This document shows positions 50,651 through 60,037 of a stretch of DNA of 64,000 nucleotides, piece by piece. Both the position numbers and the translations under genes were made by a program. The stretch covers positions 5,350,501 to 5,414,500 of the forward strand of contig NZ_CP132203.1 in NCBI RefSeq assembly GCF_030719035.1, in the 5' to 3' direction. The notes below the pieces were generated by a model. The model did no database searches, was not told the origin of the DNA, and saw only the letters and a program-made list of their open reading frames with translations. The stretch is from Hahella sp. HNIBRBA332 (GTDB lineage Bacteria > Pseudomonadota > Gammaproteobacteria > Pseudomonadales > Oleiphilaceae). Each line of letters starts with the position of its first letter. Within the stretch, counting starts at the first letter, position 1.

Positions 50651-51442
50651 GTGGACATCCTGATATTGCAGGCGGCCAAGGTTGTCACCACAGTGGCGAC
50701 AGTAATGGGCTTGGCCTGGATCGCAGAGAGAGTAAGCACTCGCACCGCCGGCTTGCTGTCCGGCTTTCCCTTGGGCACCGCTATCGCACTGGCGTTCATC
50801 GGGATTGAACAGGGTCCAGAGTTCGCCGCCGCCAGCGCGTCCCACGCCTTACTTGGTTTCCTGGCGGCGCTGGCGATGACGACTGCCTATTTGGGCTGCC
50901 TTAAACTACCTTACTCCGCCATGTGGGCGCCCCTGGCGGGCATTTTCGCCTTCGTCGCGGCGAATGGCGCACTCAGCCTGATCAGTGAGGGGTTGTGGCG
51001 TAACCTGGCAGTTGCCGGTGTTGGCGTCACGTTGATCGCCTTCGCCTACAAAAATATTCCTTCAGTGAATATCGCCGTATCAGTGCGTTTGACCTACCCG
51101 GTGCTATTTCTGCGTGGCTTTATGTCTTCAGCCCTGGTGCTGGCGATCACAGCCTTAGCCTATCTGGGCGAACCCTTATTGGCGGGCCTGTTTGCAGCGT
51201 TTCCGGTGACCTTTCTTCCTCTCCTACTCATTGTTCACCTGAGCTATGGACCGGAGCCAGCCCGCACACTCATCAAGTTCTATCCCATCGGGCTCGGTTC
51301 TTTACTCGCTTACACCCTGACGGTGGCTTTGACGTACGCCAGTCTGGGCGTCCTCACGGGCACACTTGCCGGCTTCGCCGCCGCGACCCTTTACTTAATG
51401 CTGCTGGGGCTCATACGTCAGCGGTTGGAGCAAAACGCGTGA
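50651..51442 (+). CDS. Polytopic membrane protein with internal duplication
   Basis: A 263-residue protein of about nine hydrophobic helices starting at a GTG. Two related segments, AGLLSGFPLGTAIALAF near residue 35 and AGLFAAFPVTFLPLLLI near 180, suggest an internal repeat as in inverted-repeat transporters. No catalytic or transporter motif is recognised. It follows the DUF2470 gene by 68 bases on the same strand. Probably a small transporter, without firm evidence. Confidence 0.65.
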   Translation: MDILILQAAKVVTTVATVMGLAWIAERVSTRTAGLLSGFPLGTAIALAFIGIEQGPEFAAASASHALLGFLAALAMTTAYLGCLKLPYSAMWAPLAGIFAFVAANGALSLISEGLWRNLAVAGVGVTLIAFAYKNIPSVNIAVSVRLTYPVLFLRGFMSSALVLAITALAYLGEPLLAGLFAAFPVTFLPLLLIVHLSYGPEPARTLIKFYPIGLGSLLAYTLTVALTYASLGVLTGTLAGFAAATLYLMLLGLIRQRLEQNA

Positions 51443-51522
51443 TAAAACCGAATGCGCTTGCCTAAGCGCAATTTTTGATCTATCACTTAAATACTTATCT
51501 GTATTTGCCCGAGAAAGTAGAA

Positions 51523-51714
51523 ATGTTGCGTTACTGTGAGGTTTCCTGCCCTTATTGCGGAGAAACCCAGACTGTCGCTGTCGACTGCTCCACCGAGATT
51601 CAGGACTATTACGAAGATTGCCGTATCTGCTGCCGCTCAATGTCCGTACACGTAACCTGCAGTTATGAAGGGGATGTGCTGGACTTATGCGTCAGAAGCG
51701 AGGATGAAGCGTAG
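51523..51714 (+). CDS. CPXCG-motif zinc-ribbon protein
   Basis: A 63-residue protein with two cysteine pairs, CPYCGE and CRICCR, plus YEDCRICC and a C-terminal VTCSYEGD. This is the small CPXCG-type cysteine-rich family, a probable zinc ribbon. The ATG at 51523 is preceded by GAGAAAGTAGA; the frame runs 16 codons further upstream. Role unknown. Confidence 0.8.
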   Translation: MLRYCEVSCPYCGETQTVAVDCSTEIQDYYEDCRICCRSMSVHVTCSYEGDVLDLCVRSEDEA

Positions 51715-51742
51715 CCGACGCTAATGCGCCGGCTGACGTTAA

Positions 51743-52108
51743 TCAGAGACAATCGAACTGGTCGGCTTCGTCGAAGGCCACTGACACCATCTCGTATCCC
51801 ATTGAGGACAAGTCCTTCAGCAGTACGGGATTATCAAGCACCCTGCGGCAGATTCGCCGCACTTGGGCGTCGGTATCTTTGTGCGCCAGTTGTTCCGTAA
51901 ACCGAAAATCCAGCACCATGTATTTCCTTACACCGTACTGATCGGGCTGACTGAGCTCCACGCTCTGATAACCAATGAAATACATATCCGAGCTGATTCT
52001 CTCCATGTCAGCAAGAGCCAAGTGCAGCTGTCGGGTAGGCGACTCTGCGAAAACGGCTGGGGCGCAACCGATGGAAACCATCAAAACAAAGAACCATTGA
52101 CGTACCAT
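51743..52108 (-). CDS. Uncharacterised secreted protein
   Basis: A 121-residue product with a signal peptide (MVRQWFFVLMVSIGCAPAVFA). The mature part LALADMERISSDMYFIGYQSVELSQPDQYGVRKYMVLDFRF, followed by RRICRRVLDNPVLLKDLSSMGYEMVSVAFDEADQFDCL, has two cysteines and a mixed alpha/beta pattern. No family is recognised. It may be a periplasmic accessory to the adjacent kinase, on the same strand, but nothing proves this. Confidence 0.6.
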   Translation of the reverse strand: MVRQWFFVLMVSIGCAPAVFAESPTRQLHLALADMERISSDMYFIGYQSVELSQPDQYGVRKYMVLDFRFTEQLAHKDTDAQVRRICRRVLDNPVLLKDLSSMGYEMVSVAFDEADQFDCL

Positions 52109-52282
52109 TGACCTTCTCCCCTGAAGCGTTCAAATGAACACTGCATAATTATTAGCCAAACTTGTTCATAGCATCGCCGCAAACCAGCGTGTTTTTCATT
52201 GGTTTACAAAGTCGACGCAAACTTGACTGCAAGAGAAGAAAAACTACGTCAATCTCCCGTCAGTTAGGGTGCTTACAACAGG

Positions 52283-54823
52283 TTATGCGGTATTTTTGAC
52301 TCCATCTTCCGCTTCCGACACCAGCTTCTCCACCTCCTGAGGATAAGCCGCCAACTGCGCCTGCAATCCCTGCAGATCAAACTGAGACGCCAGGGTCGAC
52401 AACGAACGGGCGTACTCCTCCAATCCTTCATGGGCATAGGTCTCAGCCATGGCGCTGAGACGACTGGCGAACTCCTGCACGCGCTGCAGGTCGCCACTGT
52501 CTTTCAAGTCTTCCCAATCAGTCCATAGCTCCTGCTTCAGCTCCGACGCCAATTTTTGCTGCGCCATAGAGTTCATTTGCGCTTCCGTCGCTGGCTTCAC
52601 TTTGGCTTCCGGTTTCGCGCGCTCACGCGCCGGTGGACTTTCTGTCTTCGTTTTCTTGGTTTTCACCACAGCCAAATAATGGGTCAGCACGTTAAACAGT
52701 AACGCGCGTTCAATCGGTTTGCGCAGAGCGTCCGCAAAACCAAGCTGGTCGATGCGCACAAACTCATCCGCCAGTGTAGAGCCTGTCAAAGCGATGACGG
52801 GAATCTTGGCGGTAAGCGGATGTTGCTTGAGCAGACGAGTCGCCTCATAACCGTCCATGCGCGGCATACGCAAGTCCATCAGAATCAGATCCGGCTTCTC
52901 CTGACGCGCCAGCGTCAGCGCCTCGCGCCCGTCGCAGGCTTCCGTAATGATCAGCTCCGTACCGCTGAAGAATTCCTTAATCAACTTGCGGTTCGTCTCC
53001 ACATCATCCACCAGTAATATTTTCGCCGGCCGGAATCGCGGAGCCTTGGCGGAACGCAACTCGTACTTGTTCTCTTCCTTACGCTGGCTAACGGAGACGT
53101 GGTGCAGGCGAATTTCGAAGCGGGAGCCTTTACCTAACTCACTTTTGAGGCCGATCTCTCCGTTCATCATCTCCACCAGTTTTTTGCTGATGGCCAAACC
53201 AAGTCCCGTGCCGCCGTATTGACGGTTACTCTGCCCTTCGTGCTGCTCGAAAGCATTAAATATCCGCGCCTGCTGATCCTGCGCAATGCCAATACCGCTG
53301 TCCTCGACTGCAATTTCCAGCTCAATGTGGTCGTCATCGCCAGGAATGGAGGACGCCTTCGCGCTCAGGGAAATGTAACCATCATGGGTGAATTTTATTG
53401 CGTTGCCCACCAGATTGAATATCACCTGCCGCAGACGCACCTCATCCAACACCAGCGAGTGCGGTAACTGATCATCCAGCACAATGCGCAAATCCAGTTT
53501 TTTCTGAGAAATGCGGGCGGAAAATATCTGCGCCACATCCTGCAACAGACGGTGCGGATCCAGAGGCGCGTATTCGATGCGCAACTTGCCGGACTCCACC
53601 TTGGACAGGTCAAGAATATCGTTGATGATGGTCAGCAGAGCCCGGCTGCCCTTCTTGATAGCATCCAGATAGGATTTCTGCTTGGCGTCATGGATCAGCC
53701 CTTCCAGCAGCTCGGTATAGCCGATAACGGCGTTCATCGGCGTGCGGATCTCATGAGACATATTGGCGAGGAATTCGCTCTTCGCCTTGTTGGCGGAATC
53801 CGCCGCCTTCGCCAGATGCTCAGCGTGTTTCATCGCCGCCCGCAGACGCTCTTCGCTCTTACGCAGCGCCTCTTCAGAACGAATCCGCTCCGCCACTTCC
53901 CGCGATAATTTACGGTTCCAATACAGAAAGATGATAATCACCACCACCGCTACGGTAGTGATACGCCAGACCAGCGCATAATCGATTTTTTCCTCGTAGC
54001 TGAAGGTGATCCATTTCTTGTAGATCGCCTCCTGCTCCTCGGTAGTAATAGTGTTAAGGCCCTTGTCCAGAATCCGCGTCAAAATCGGCCAGTCTGACCG
54101 CACGCCAATCGCGATGTCATAAGTATATGGGGTGATGCCAGTCAGCTTGATATTGCTGACGCCAAGATGGTTGACCAAATAACTGATGCTGGGAATATTG
54201 CTGATCAGAACATCAATATCTCCATTGGAGACGCCCAGCAACCCCTCTTCCAGCGTGTCCACAAACACCAGATTCAGGTTGGGGTGGTTGATCAGAAGAA
54301 AGTCCTGGCTGGCATAATCCTTAACGACGGCGACGCGCTCCCGGTCAAGTTCTTCCAGGGAACCGATAAAGCGCATCTCATCACGGACCGCCATCACAAT
54401 GGGATAAGAAAGGTAGTGCTCAGAGAACAGCATACGCCCTTCTCTACGGGGCGTCACCGCTACGGCGGCGATAACATCCAGTTCCCGAGTCTGCATGGCG
54501 CCAAGGGTGGCGGTCCAGTTTTCGCGTCGGGTGCGCTCAAAACGATAATTCAGGCGTTGCTCCAGCAACTGAATATAATCCGCCACAATGCCCTGGTAAT
54601 TGCCTTCCTCGTCGATCATCTCAAAAGGAGGCCAGTGAGGGTCGCCAGCGATGCGAATATTGGGATGCGCCTGGAGCCAGGAGCGCTCGAACGGGGTCAG
54701 TATATCCGCAGCGCCTTCATCTGCGCTCGCCGGCGCCAGACATCCCCATAGCAGAAACAAAAACGCCACGCCCAGACGCGTCGACCAAAGCTGTTGACGA
54801 ACGACGCATCGTTTCGCCCTCAT
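52283..54823 (-). CDS. Hybrid sensor histidine kinase with periplasmic solute-binding sensor
   Basis: An 846-residue BvgS/EvgS-like kinase. After a signal peptide or anchor, a family-3 solute-binding domain (IRIAGDPHWPPFEMIDEEGNYQGIVADYI, residues about 56-275) faces the periplasm. A helix (about 286-301) leads to a coiled coil and the kinase core with FLANMSHEIRTPMNAVIGY (His357) and AVEDSGIGIAQDQQARIFNAFEQHEG plus GGTGLGLAIS. A receiver follows (ILLVDDVETN, LILMDLRMPRMDG, ALRKPI). The last 150 residues are helical and resemble an Hpt-like bundle without the phosphotransfer histidine. The ligand is likely a small amino- or organic acid, unknown. Confidence 0.9.
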   Translation of the reverse strand: MRAKRCVVRQQLWSTRLGVAFLFLLWGCLAPASADEGAADILTPFERSWLQAHPNIRIAGDPHWPPFEMIDEEGNYQGIVADYIQLLEQRLNYRFERTRRENWTATLGAMQTRELDVIAAVAVTPRREGRMLFSEHYLSYPIVMAVRDEMRFIGSLEELDRERVAVVKDYASQDFLLINHPNLNLVFVDTLEEGLLGVSNGDIDVLISNIPSISYLVNHLGVSNIKLTGITPYTYDIAIGVRSDWPILTRILDKGLNTITTEEQEAIYKKWITFSYEEKIDYALVWRITTVAVVVIIIFLYWNRKLSREVAERIRSEEALRKSEERLRAAMKHAEHLAKAADSANKAKSEFLANMSHEIRTPMNAVIGYTELLEGLIHDAKQKSYLDAIKKGSRALLTIINDILDLSKVESGKLRIEYAPLDPHRLLQDVAQIFSARISQKKLDLRIVLDDQLPHSLVLDEVRLRQVIFNLVGNAIKFTHDGYISLSAKASSIPGDDDHIELEIAVEDSGIGIAQDQQARIFNAFEQHEGQSNRQYGGTGLGLAISKKLVEMMNGEIGLKSELGKGSRFEIRLHHVSVSQRKEENKYELRSAKAPRFRPAKILLVDDVETNRKLIKEFFSGTELIITEACDGREALTLARQEKPDLILMDLRMPRMDGYEATRLLKQHPLTAKIPVIALTGSTLADEFVRIDQLGFADALRKPIERALLFNVLTHYLAVVKTKKTKTESPPARERAKPEAKVKPATEAQMNSMAQQKLASELKQELWTDWEDLKDSGDLQRVQEFASRLSAMAETYAHEGLEEYARSLSTLASQFDLQGLQAQLAAYPQEVEKLVSEAEDGVKNTA

Positions 54824-55085
54824 GCCGATAAGCCCGTGCAGAACAATAGATTTGAATTAAAACGGATCGTCACCCGCCCTGTCCCCTTGTGATCGGTGTC
54901 CGGCTCAGAATATGACGGCGAAGCCCTGCGGCCGGAGCGGGTAACATTATGGCATGATTGAGCATTATTGACAGCCGCCCGCAATTGGCCGCTGCGCTTG
55001 AACTTCGCCTATACTTTGGGTGTTGCTGCGGACGGATTGAGACGCTGATCACAAGCTCGACACAAACTTTGAGAGGAGACGTCTG

Positions 55086-55319
55086 ATGGATACATCGACT
55101 CATAACATGAACACGCTCTTCGCCCAACTTGGTCTGGAAAACGACCCAGCCCAGGTAAAACAATGGATTAGCAGTCACAGCCCACTAAACAGCGCAGTTC
55201 ACCTGGCTGAAGCGCCATTCTGGAATGAAGCGCAACGCGAATTCATCATGCAAGCCTGGGAAGAGGACTCTGATTGGTGCGAAGCTATCGACGAACTCGA
55301 CGCACTGCTTCGTCACTAG
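55086..55319 (+). CDS. DUF2789 family protein
   Basis: A 77-residue protein, MNTLFAQLGLENDPAQVKQWISSHSPLNSAVHLAEAPFWNEAQREFIMQAWEEDSDWCEAIDELDALL, matches DUF2789 in length and sequence. Most of it should be helical. GAGAGGAG lies close upstream of the ATG. It stands alone between divergent kinases. Function unknown. Confidence 0.82.
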   Translation: MDTSTHNMNTLFAQLGLENDPAQVKQWISSHSPLNSAVHLAEAPFWNEAQREFIMQAWEEDSDWCEAIDELDALLRH

Positions 55320-55649
55320 GTAGAAGCTTGCTCAGAAAGGATTTTTTATCAGTTTACATAGCGCCAGTCTGATAGGACGTTTCATTTTCAAAATAGTCGC
55401 CTAGGCCGCGCCAGACGGGCCTAGTCCAAACGGGTTGGGAGATTAATTCTTGCCGACAGACGTAGTATCATGCGCAATTCGCCGGCTTTGTTTGTAATCG
55501 GCCGCGGTTATCCCGCACACATCTTCAGCGCCTTGATCGACTGTCACGGCGAGCGTTTTGAGGCAGCGCCTCCATAATAGTTTTGCGCTACAGAAGTTGA
55601 CCGGATTACACAATGCCACACCCATTTCACAGCTCAGCGCGGCGTCAGG
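55320..55649. other. Intergenic region upstream of second hybrid kinase
   Basis: A 330-base spacer. A perfect 7-bp hairpin CTAGGCC / GGCCTAG (55401-55424) lies 80 bases after the DUF2789 gene and could be a weak terminator. A minus-strand frame at 55443-55682 has no support. Promoter of the next gene should be here. Confidence 0.4.
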
Positions 55650-57650
55650 ATGAATCTCAATAATCAGCAATACATTTCGCATCGGCTAAGGCGCAGAACC
55701 CTGTTGGCCTATCTGTTGTTCGGCATGTTACTGGCCTGTGTCATGCTTGCGTTGAGCTGGCTGACACTGGAGCAGAAATGGCGTAGCGCCATGAACAACA
55801 GCGTCTCCATCATGCAGGAAGACCTGACTACGGCGTTGGCCGCTAAAAACGAATCCCAGGCTATCGCCACCTTACAGACCCTGAACAAACTGCTGCCGCT
55901 GCGGGAAGCCATTTTGCGGGAAAAACAGGGCGCGGTGTTGTTGCGCTACGAAATAGAGAGAAAAGAGGGCAGGCCCTGGCACGCCATATTTAGCTTCTTA
56001 CCCGTAATCGGCGCGCAACTCTTTGAATTGCCAACCGCCGCCACGGCGCCTCAAAACGCAGCAAAAGGCGAACTCTGGGTAGAGCTGCAGCCCGCGGTAT
56101 TGATGGAGGAACTCGCTCAGCAAACACTGCCTCTTTGGAGCACCGGACTGGCCTGCCTCATCATCCTTTACTTGTTCCACAGCATTCAGCTAAGCCAGGC
56201 CATTGAACGTCCGTTGCACGGCATCCTGCAGCGTTTGGCGCAGATTAACTACAATCGCCCCGCCAGACATTTGCTGCCTTTACGCGGAGCCCTGCGCATT
56301 CAGGATGAACTGGACGTACTGGCGTCGCACATTAACCAAATGTTGCTGGGTATCGATTCACAACTGCGACGTCGCAAAGAAATCGAAGACGAAATAAAAA
56401 CCCACCGCCGTCATCTGGAAAAGCTGGTGCATGAGCGCACCTCCGAACTGGTGGAGTTAAACAAAAAGTTCGTGCAACAGCAGTTCGACGCCAAAGCCTC
56501 TGCTCTGGCGGCCAAACAGGCGCGCTGGGAGGCTGAGAAAGCCAATCAGGATAAAACCCGTTTTCTGGCGGCGGCCAGCCACGATTTACGCCAGCCGCTA
56601 CACGCCATGAGCTTGTTTATCGAAGCCCTGCAGCCACAGCTGACCACCAGACAAGCGCAGGAAATCCATCGCAATCTGGCGCGCTCACTGGAAACCATGA
56701 AAGAGTTGTTCAACTCGCTTCTGGATATCTCCAAGCTCGAAGCCGGCGTACTCAAGCCGAAGAAGGAACACTTCCCGTTACAGCGTATTTATGACCGCCT
56801 GGAAGTAGTATTCCGTCAGCAGGCGATGGATAAAGGCCTGGACTTGCGTATTGTTCCCAGCCGCTCATTCATCTATTCCGACCCTCATTTGCTTGAGCAG
56901 GTGTTAGTGAATCTGGTTTCCAACGCCATTAAATACACAGAAAGCGGATTTATCTTTATTGGCTGCAAACGGGAAGGCAAGCGAGCCCGTCTGCTGGTTT
57001 GGGATAGCGGCCCCGGCATTCCGCCGGATGATCAAGGTTCCGTGTTTAAAGAGTTCGTACAGTTGAGCAATCCAGAGCGAGACCGCAGTAAAGGCTTGGG
57101 ACTTGGCTTATCTATCGTCAAGCGCACCTGTCAGTTGCTGAATCATCCAATTCGCTTCTCTTCGCAGTTGGAGCAAGGCACCCGTTTTGAGATCATCGCG
57201 CCACTTGGACTGAACAAATCACAACGCCCCGCGCCCCCCAAGGCGACTGTTGCGCCACTGCGCTATGAAAGAGTGCTGGTAATCGACGACGACGCTTCCA
57301 TCCTGCTGGGAATGAAAGCGCTGCTGGAATCATGGCAGTTGCAGCCCATACTCGCGAAGTCCATCGAAGAGGCGCTGGATCTTTGTAAGTCCTATAAGCA
57401 AAAGCCGGATCTGATTATCAGCGATCTGCGTCTACAGGCCGGTGTGACCGGGCTTGACGCGATTCAACGCATGCATCAGCACTTCCGCTCCAATATTCCT
57501 TCCCTGCTGATAACAGGGGATACGGCGCCGGACAGGGTGAAGCTGGCTTACGACTCCCCCTACCCACTGCTGCACAAACCAATCAAACCTGCGCAATTAC
57601 GCTCGGTTTGCATGTCCGTCCTGAAAATGGGCGCGCCTCAGACCTCGTGA
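55650..57650 (+). CDS. Hybrid sensor histidine kinase with C-terminal receiver
   Basis: A 666-residue kinase. Two membrane helices (about 18-38 and 162-180) enclose a small periplasmic domain; a HAMP-like segment and long coiled coil (about 240-305) follow. The HisKA site is RFLAAASHDLRQPLHAM (His311), the ATPase domain has VLVNLVSNAIKYTESG and LVWDSGPGIPPDDQGSVFKEFVQLS with GLGLGLSIV, and the receiver has VLVIDDDASIL, LIISDLRLQAG and LLHKPIKP. This class of kinase works with LuxR-type response regulators; one is encoded convergently 346 bases away. The stimulus is unknown. Confidence 0.88.
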   Translation: MNLNNQQYISHRLRRRTLLAYLLFGMLLACVMLALSWLTLEQKWRSAMNNSVSIMQEDLTTALAAKNESQAIATLQTLNKLLPLREAILREKQGAVLLRYEIERKEGRPWHAIFSFLPVIGAQLFELPTAATAPQNAAKGELWVELQPAVLMEELAQQTLPLWSTGLACLIILYLFHSIQLSQAIERPLHGILQRLAQINYNRPARHLLPLRGALRIQDELDVLASHINQMLLGIDSQLRRRKEIEDEIKTHRRHLEKLVHERTSELVELNKKFVQQQFDAKASALAAKQARWEAEKANQDKTRFLAAASHDLRQPLHAMSLFIEALQPQLTTRQAQEIHRNLARSLETMKELFNSLLDISKLEAGVLKPKKEHFPLQRIYDRLEVVFRQQAMDKGLDLRIVPSRSFIYSDPHLLEQVLVNLVSNAIKYTESGFIFIGCKREGKRARLLVWDSGPGIPPDDQGSVFKEFVQLSNPERDRSKGLGLGLSIVKRTCQLLNHPIRFSSQLEQGTRFEIIAPLGLNKSQRPAPPKATVAPLRYERVLVIDDDASILLGMKALLESWQLQPILAKSIEEALDLCKSYKQKPDLIISDLRLQAGVTGLDAIQRMHQHFRSNIPSLLITGDTAPDRVKLAYDSPYPLLHKPIKPAQLRSVCMSVLKMGAPQTS

Positions 57651-57661
57651 TAGCGCTCTGG

Positions 57662-57690
57662 ATCAGGAAGTACTTTTAAGGCTTCCTGAT
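57662..57690 (+). terminator. Hairpin at the 3' end of the second hybrid kinase gene
   Basis: ATCAGGAAG / CTTCCTGAT, a perfect 9-bp stem, begins 11 bases after the stop codon. No T-run follows, so termination efficiency is uncertain. Confidence 0.45.
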
Positions 57691-57746
57691 TCCCAGCCAT
57701 CCTCCGCGATACATTTATCTTCCTGTTCGAGTAACCTGAATCGATA

Positions 57747-57896
57747 GCTGTGGCTGTGGCTGTGGCTGTGGCTGTGGCTGTGGCTGTGGCTGTGGCTGTG
57801 GCTGTGGCTGTGGCTGTGGCTGTGGCTGTGGCTGTGGCTGTGGCTGTGGCTGTGGCTGTGGCTGTGGCTGTGGCTGTGGCTGTGGCTGTGGCTGTG
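57747..57896. repeat. Hexanucleotide tandem repeat, 25 perfect GCTGTG units
   Basis: A 150-base uninterrupted run of GCTGTG lies between the converging hybrid kinase and LuxR regulator genes, inside the 346-base gap 57651-57996. All six frames through it are open, giving (Ala-Val), (Leu-Trp), (Cys-Gly) on the plus strand and (Gln-Pro), (His-Ser), (Thr-Ala) on the minus strand. No flanking frame has a recognisable gene, so it is taken as non-coding. Confidence 0.97.
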
Positions 57897-57996
57897 GAAG
57901 GCGATTATAGAAAGGGAGAAAGTGGTATAAGTAGGAGCTACCCGCAGCTCTGCGAGGGGGCAAAGACTACGGGAAGCATTTAGCTCAGAGACGCTT

Positions 57997-58620
57997 TTAA
58001 AGTAGTTTCAGTTCTCTGGCGCGATGAACCGCCTGGGTACGGTTGGCGGCGTTCAGTTCTCTGAAAATAGCGGCGATATGCGCCTTGATGGTGCCTGGCG
58101 CAATGCTTAACTTGGTGCCGATTTGCTTGTTCGACATCCCTTCCGCCAGCAGTCCCAACACCTCATGTTGGCGTGGAGTCAGGCAGATGTCGCCTGTGGG
58201 CATGCCTTCATCGTGTCCGGTGCGCAGCAATTCGTGCGGGATATAGACGCCACCGGAAAGCATTAGCTGGATCGCGCTGGCGATAACCGCATTTGAAGAC
58301 GACTTGGGTACATAACCCAGCGCGCCCAATTGAATTGCGCCCTGAATCAAAGCCGCTTCCTCACTGGCGGAAATAACAGCGAAGGGCGTCATGACAAATT
58401 CCTGCTTGAGTTTGCGTAACAACTCAAGCCCCTGGCTATCCGGCATGCTGAGATCCAGCAACACCAAATCCACGTCAGTGTTGGCGTTTAGCAACCGAAA
58501 CACTTCCGATCCCGAGGCGGCTTCCAGGATTTCTGCATCAGGATACAGACCACTAATGATCAGTTTTAAACCACTGCGAAAAATGCCGTGGTCATCAGTA
58601 ATTACGAATCTGTTATTCAT
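57997..58620 (-). CDS. LuxR-type (NarL/FixJ) response regulator
   Basis: The product of about 207 residues has a receiver with FVITDDHGIFRSGLKLII, phosphoacceptor Asp56 in LVLLDLSMPDSQG and the Lys in YVPKSSS. The C-terminal LuxR helix-turn-helix is LTPRQHEVLGLLAEGMSNKQIGTKLSIAPGTIKAHIAAIFRELNAANRTQAV. The ATG at 58620 gives the normal receiver start; the frame is open 27 codons upstream. It is a candidate partner of the kinase at 55650-57650. Its targets are unknown. Confidence 0.9.
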   Translation of the reverse strand: MNNRFVITDDHGIFRSGLKLIISGLYPDAEILEAASGSEVFRLLNANTDVDLVLLDLSMPDSQGLELLRKLKQEFVMTPFAVISASEEAALIQGAIQLGALGYVPKSSSNAVIASAIQLMLSGGVYIPHELLRTGHDEGMPTGDICLTPRQHEVLGLLAEGMSNKQIGTKLSIAPGTIKAHIAAIFRELNAANRTQAVHRARELKLL

Positions 58621-58773
58621 GGTTACTTGGCGTTGAATTAAGGGTTCAGACAAACAGCAGTATGCTTGCTTATGCGAGTATTGCCTATGCGTATCGGACA
58701 CATACCTAAACTATAGCAAACTCCCGTTTGTGACTAATAATTAATCTATCGTTTTTTTGACCTGTTCGATGTC

Positions 58774-59814
58774 TTAAGCGGCATCTAACTCGTCCTTGGC
58801 CGCCACTTTGGACAGCTTGTCCAGTAGTCTCGACTCCCAGTTCCCACGCTCCTTGCCGGTCTGAGAACTATCGGGCGCCATTTCCAGTCCCACTAGCACT
58901 GGCGCATCATAGAGCGAGTCGAATTCGCTAACGACCTCGATACATTTATCCTCGTCCTGTATCTGTACGAGCCAACTGGTTACTTCCTTGGAGCCGTTTA
59001 ATAACAGACAGCACTCCCTGGCGTCCGGCGAGCAACTTACCGGTACGTGATAGCCTTTGCGACTAAGAAAGCGTCGTAACACCAAACGCTGCTCATCGTC
59101 ATCGACCACCAATCCCAGTACGCCACGCACCGCCGGTTTGGCGACATTCGCCGAAAGCCGACAGTATTTGCTTAACATATCCTGCAAGCCATATAAGTTG
59201 AACGGCTTGAGCAGAAAGTCGTTGATCTCCAGCCAGGGATGAGAGACGTGCTCTAATTCCCTATCGTCTTCCGCCATCAACACGATGGGGGATTCAGTAA
59301 GCTGTTCGTTACGGCGAATCCAAGTCGCCAAGCGCGCCCACTCCATATCTGGGAGGGCGGCGTCAACCAGAATCAAAGCGGGCTTGATCGTATTTATAAG
59401 GCGCTGCGCTTCAGCGCCGCTGCGTGCGGATACCAAACGCACGCCCATGTGTTCGAATAATTTGTCGAGCGTCGCATGCAGGTTGTCGGAAGCATCCACC
59501 ACCATTACAGACTGCGCGTCCGGCTTCACGGCTTGTTTGGCCGGCGACATTACCGGTTGCGACGTCGGCATATCGGAATGAGCGGCCGGTTTCAATGTCT
59601 CGCTTTGCGAAGAAACCAGTTTACTTGTGGCTGCAGGTGAAGCGTAGCCGAGCGTACTCACCCGCAACGCCTCCATGGCGCTCATTTCCCAATTGAGTTC
59701 ATAATTGATTTGGGCTCCATCCCGACCGCCAGAACGGCCATTCGCTAATCCAAGCTTTGACAAGAGTCTTTTAAACAGACCTGCGTCTTGATGTTTGGAG
59801 GACTCGCGTGACAT
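58774..59814 (-). CDS. Double receiver-domain protein with degenerate sites
   Basis: A 346-residue protein. After a low-complexity N-terminal 100 residues, the first receiver has VMVVDASDNL (one acidic pocket residue lost), an intact phosphoacceptor Asp151 in LILVDAALPDMEW and Lys203 in LLKPF. The second receiver begins LGLVVDDDEQRLVLRRFL (acidic pocket present), but the expected phosphoacceptor position reads WLVQIQDEDK and no conserved lysine is seen. The first domain may be phosphorylated; the second is probably a non-phosphorylated partner domain. It sits between a LuxR regulator and a diguanylate cyclase on the same strand, but its output is unknown. Confidence 0.75.
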   Translation of the reverse strand: MSRESSKHQDAGLFKRLLSKLGLANGRSGGRDGAQINYELNWEMSAMEALRVSTLGYASPAATSKLVSSQSETLKPAAHSDMPTSQPVMSPAKQAVKPDAQSVMVVDASDNLHATLDKLFEHMGVRLVSARSGAEAQRLINTIKPALILVDAALPDMEWARLATWIRRNEQLTESPIVLMAEDDRELEHVSHPWLEINDFLLKPFNLYGLQDMLSKYCRLSANVAKPAVRGVLGLVVDDDEQRLVLRRFLSRKGYHVPVSCSPDARECCLLLNGSKEVTSWLVQIQDEDKCIEVVSEFDSLYDAPVLVGLEMAPDSSQTGKERGNWESRLLDKLSKVAAKDELDAA

Positions 59815-60037
59815 GGGTAAACCCTATATGCAACATTAGATTAATGCTAACTATCCACTTAGCTAATCACAAAATGTTACATAAGTTTACGACCCAAACA
59901 ATAAGCCCGAAGGATGATTCATCCCGTTTAACCTAACCCGAAAGGACTAGCCCATTAGCAGAACCGTGATGGAGTATGCATTAAAAACTAACGCCTATAA
60001 CTAACCGGCTATTGCAAATAGGCAAAATGCCTACGCT

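Noticed and set aside
55443..55682. 79-codon minus-strand frame before the second hybrid kinase
   Set aside because: Divergently overlaps the kinase start; no similarity and no ribosome-binding site.
57715..57983. Gln-Pro and Ala-Val repeat ORFs across the hexamer tract
   Set aside because: The frames are open only because the repeat has no stop codon in any frame; starts are non-ATG and flanks are unsupported.
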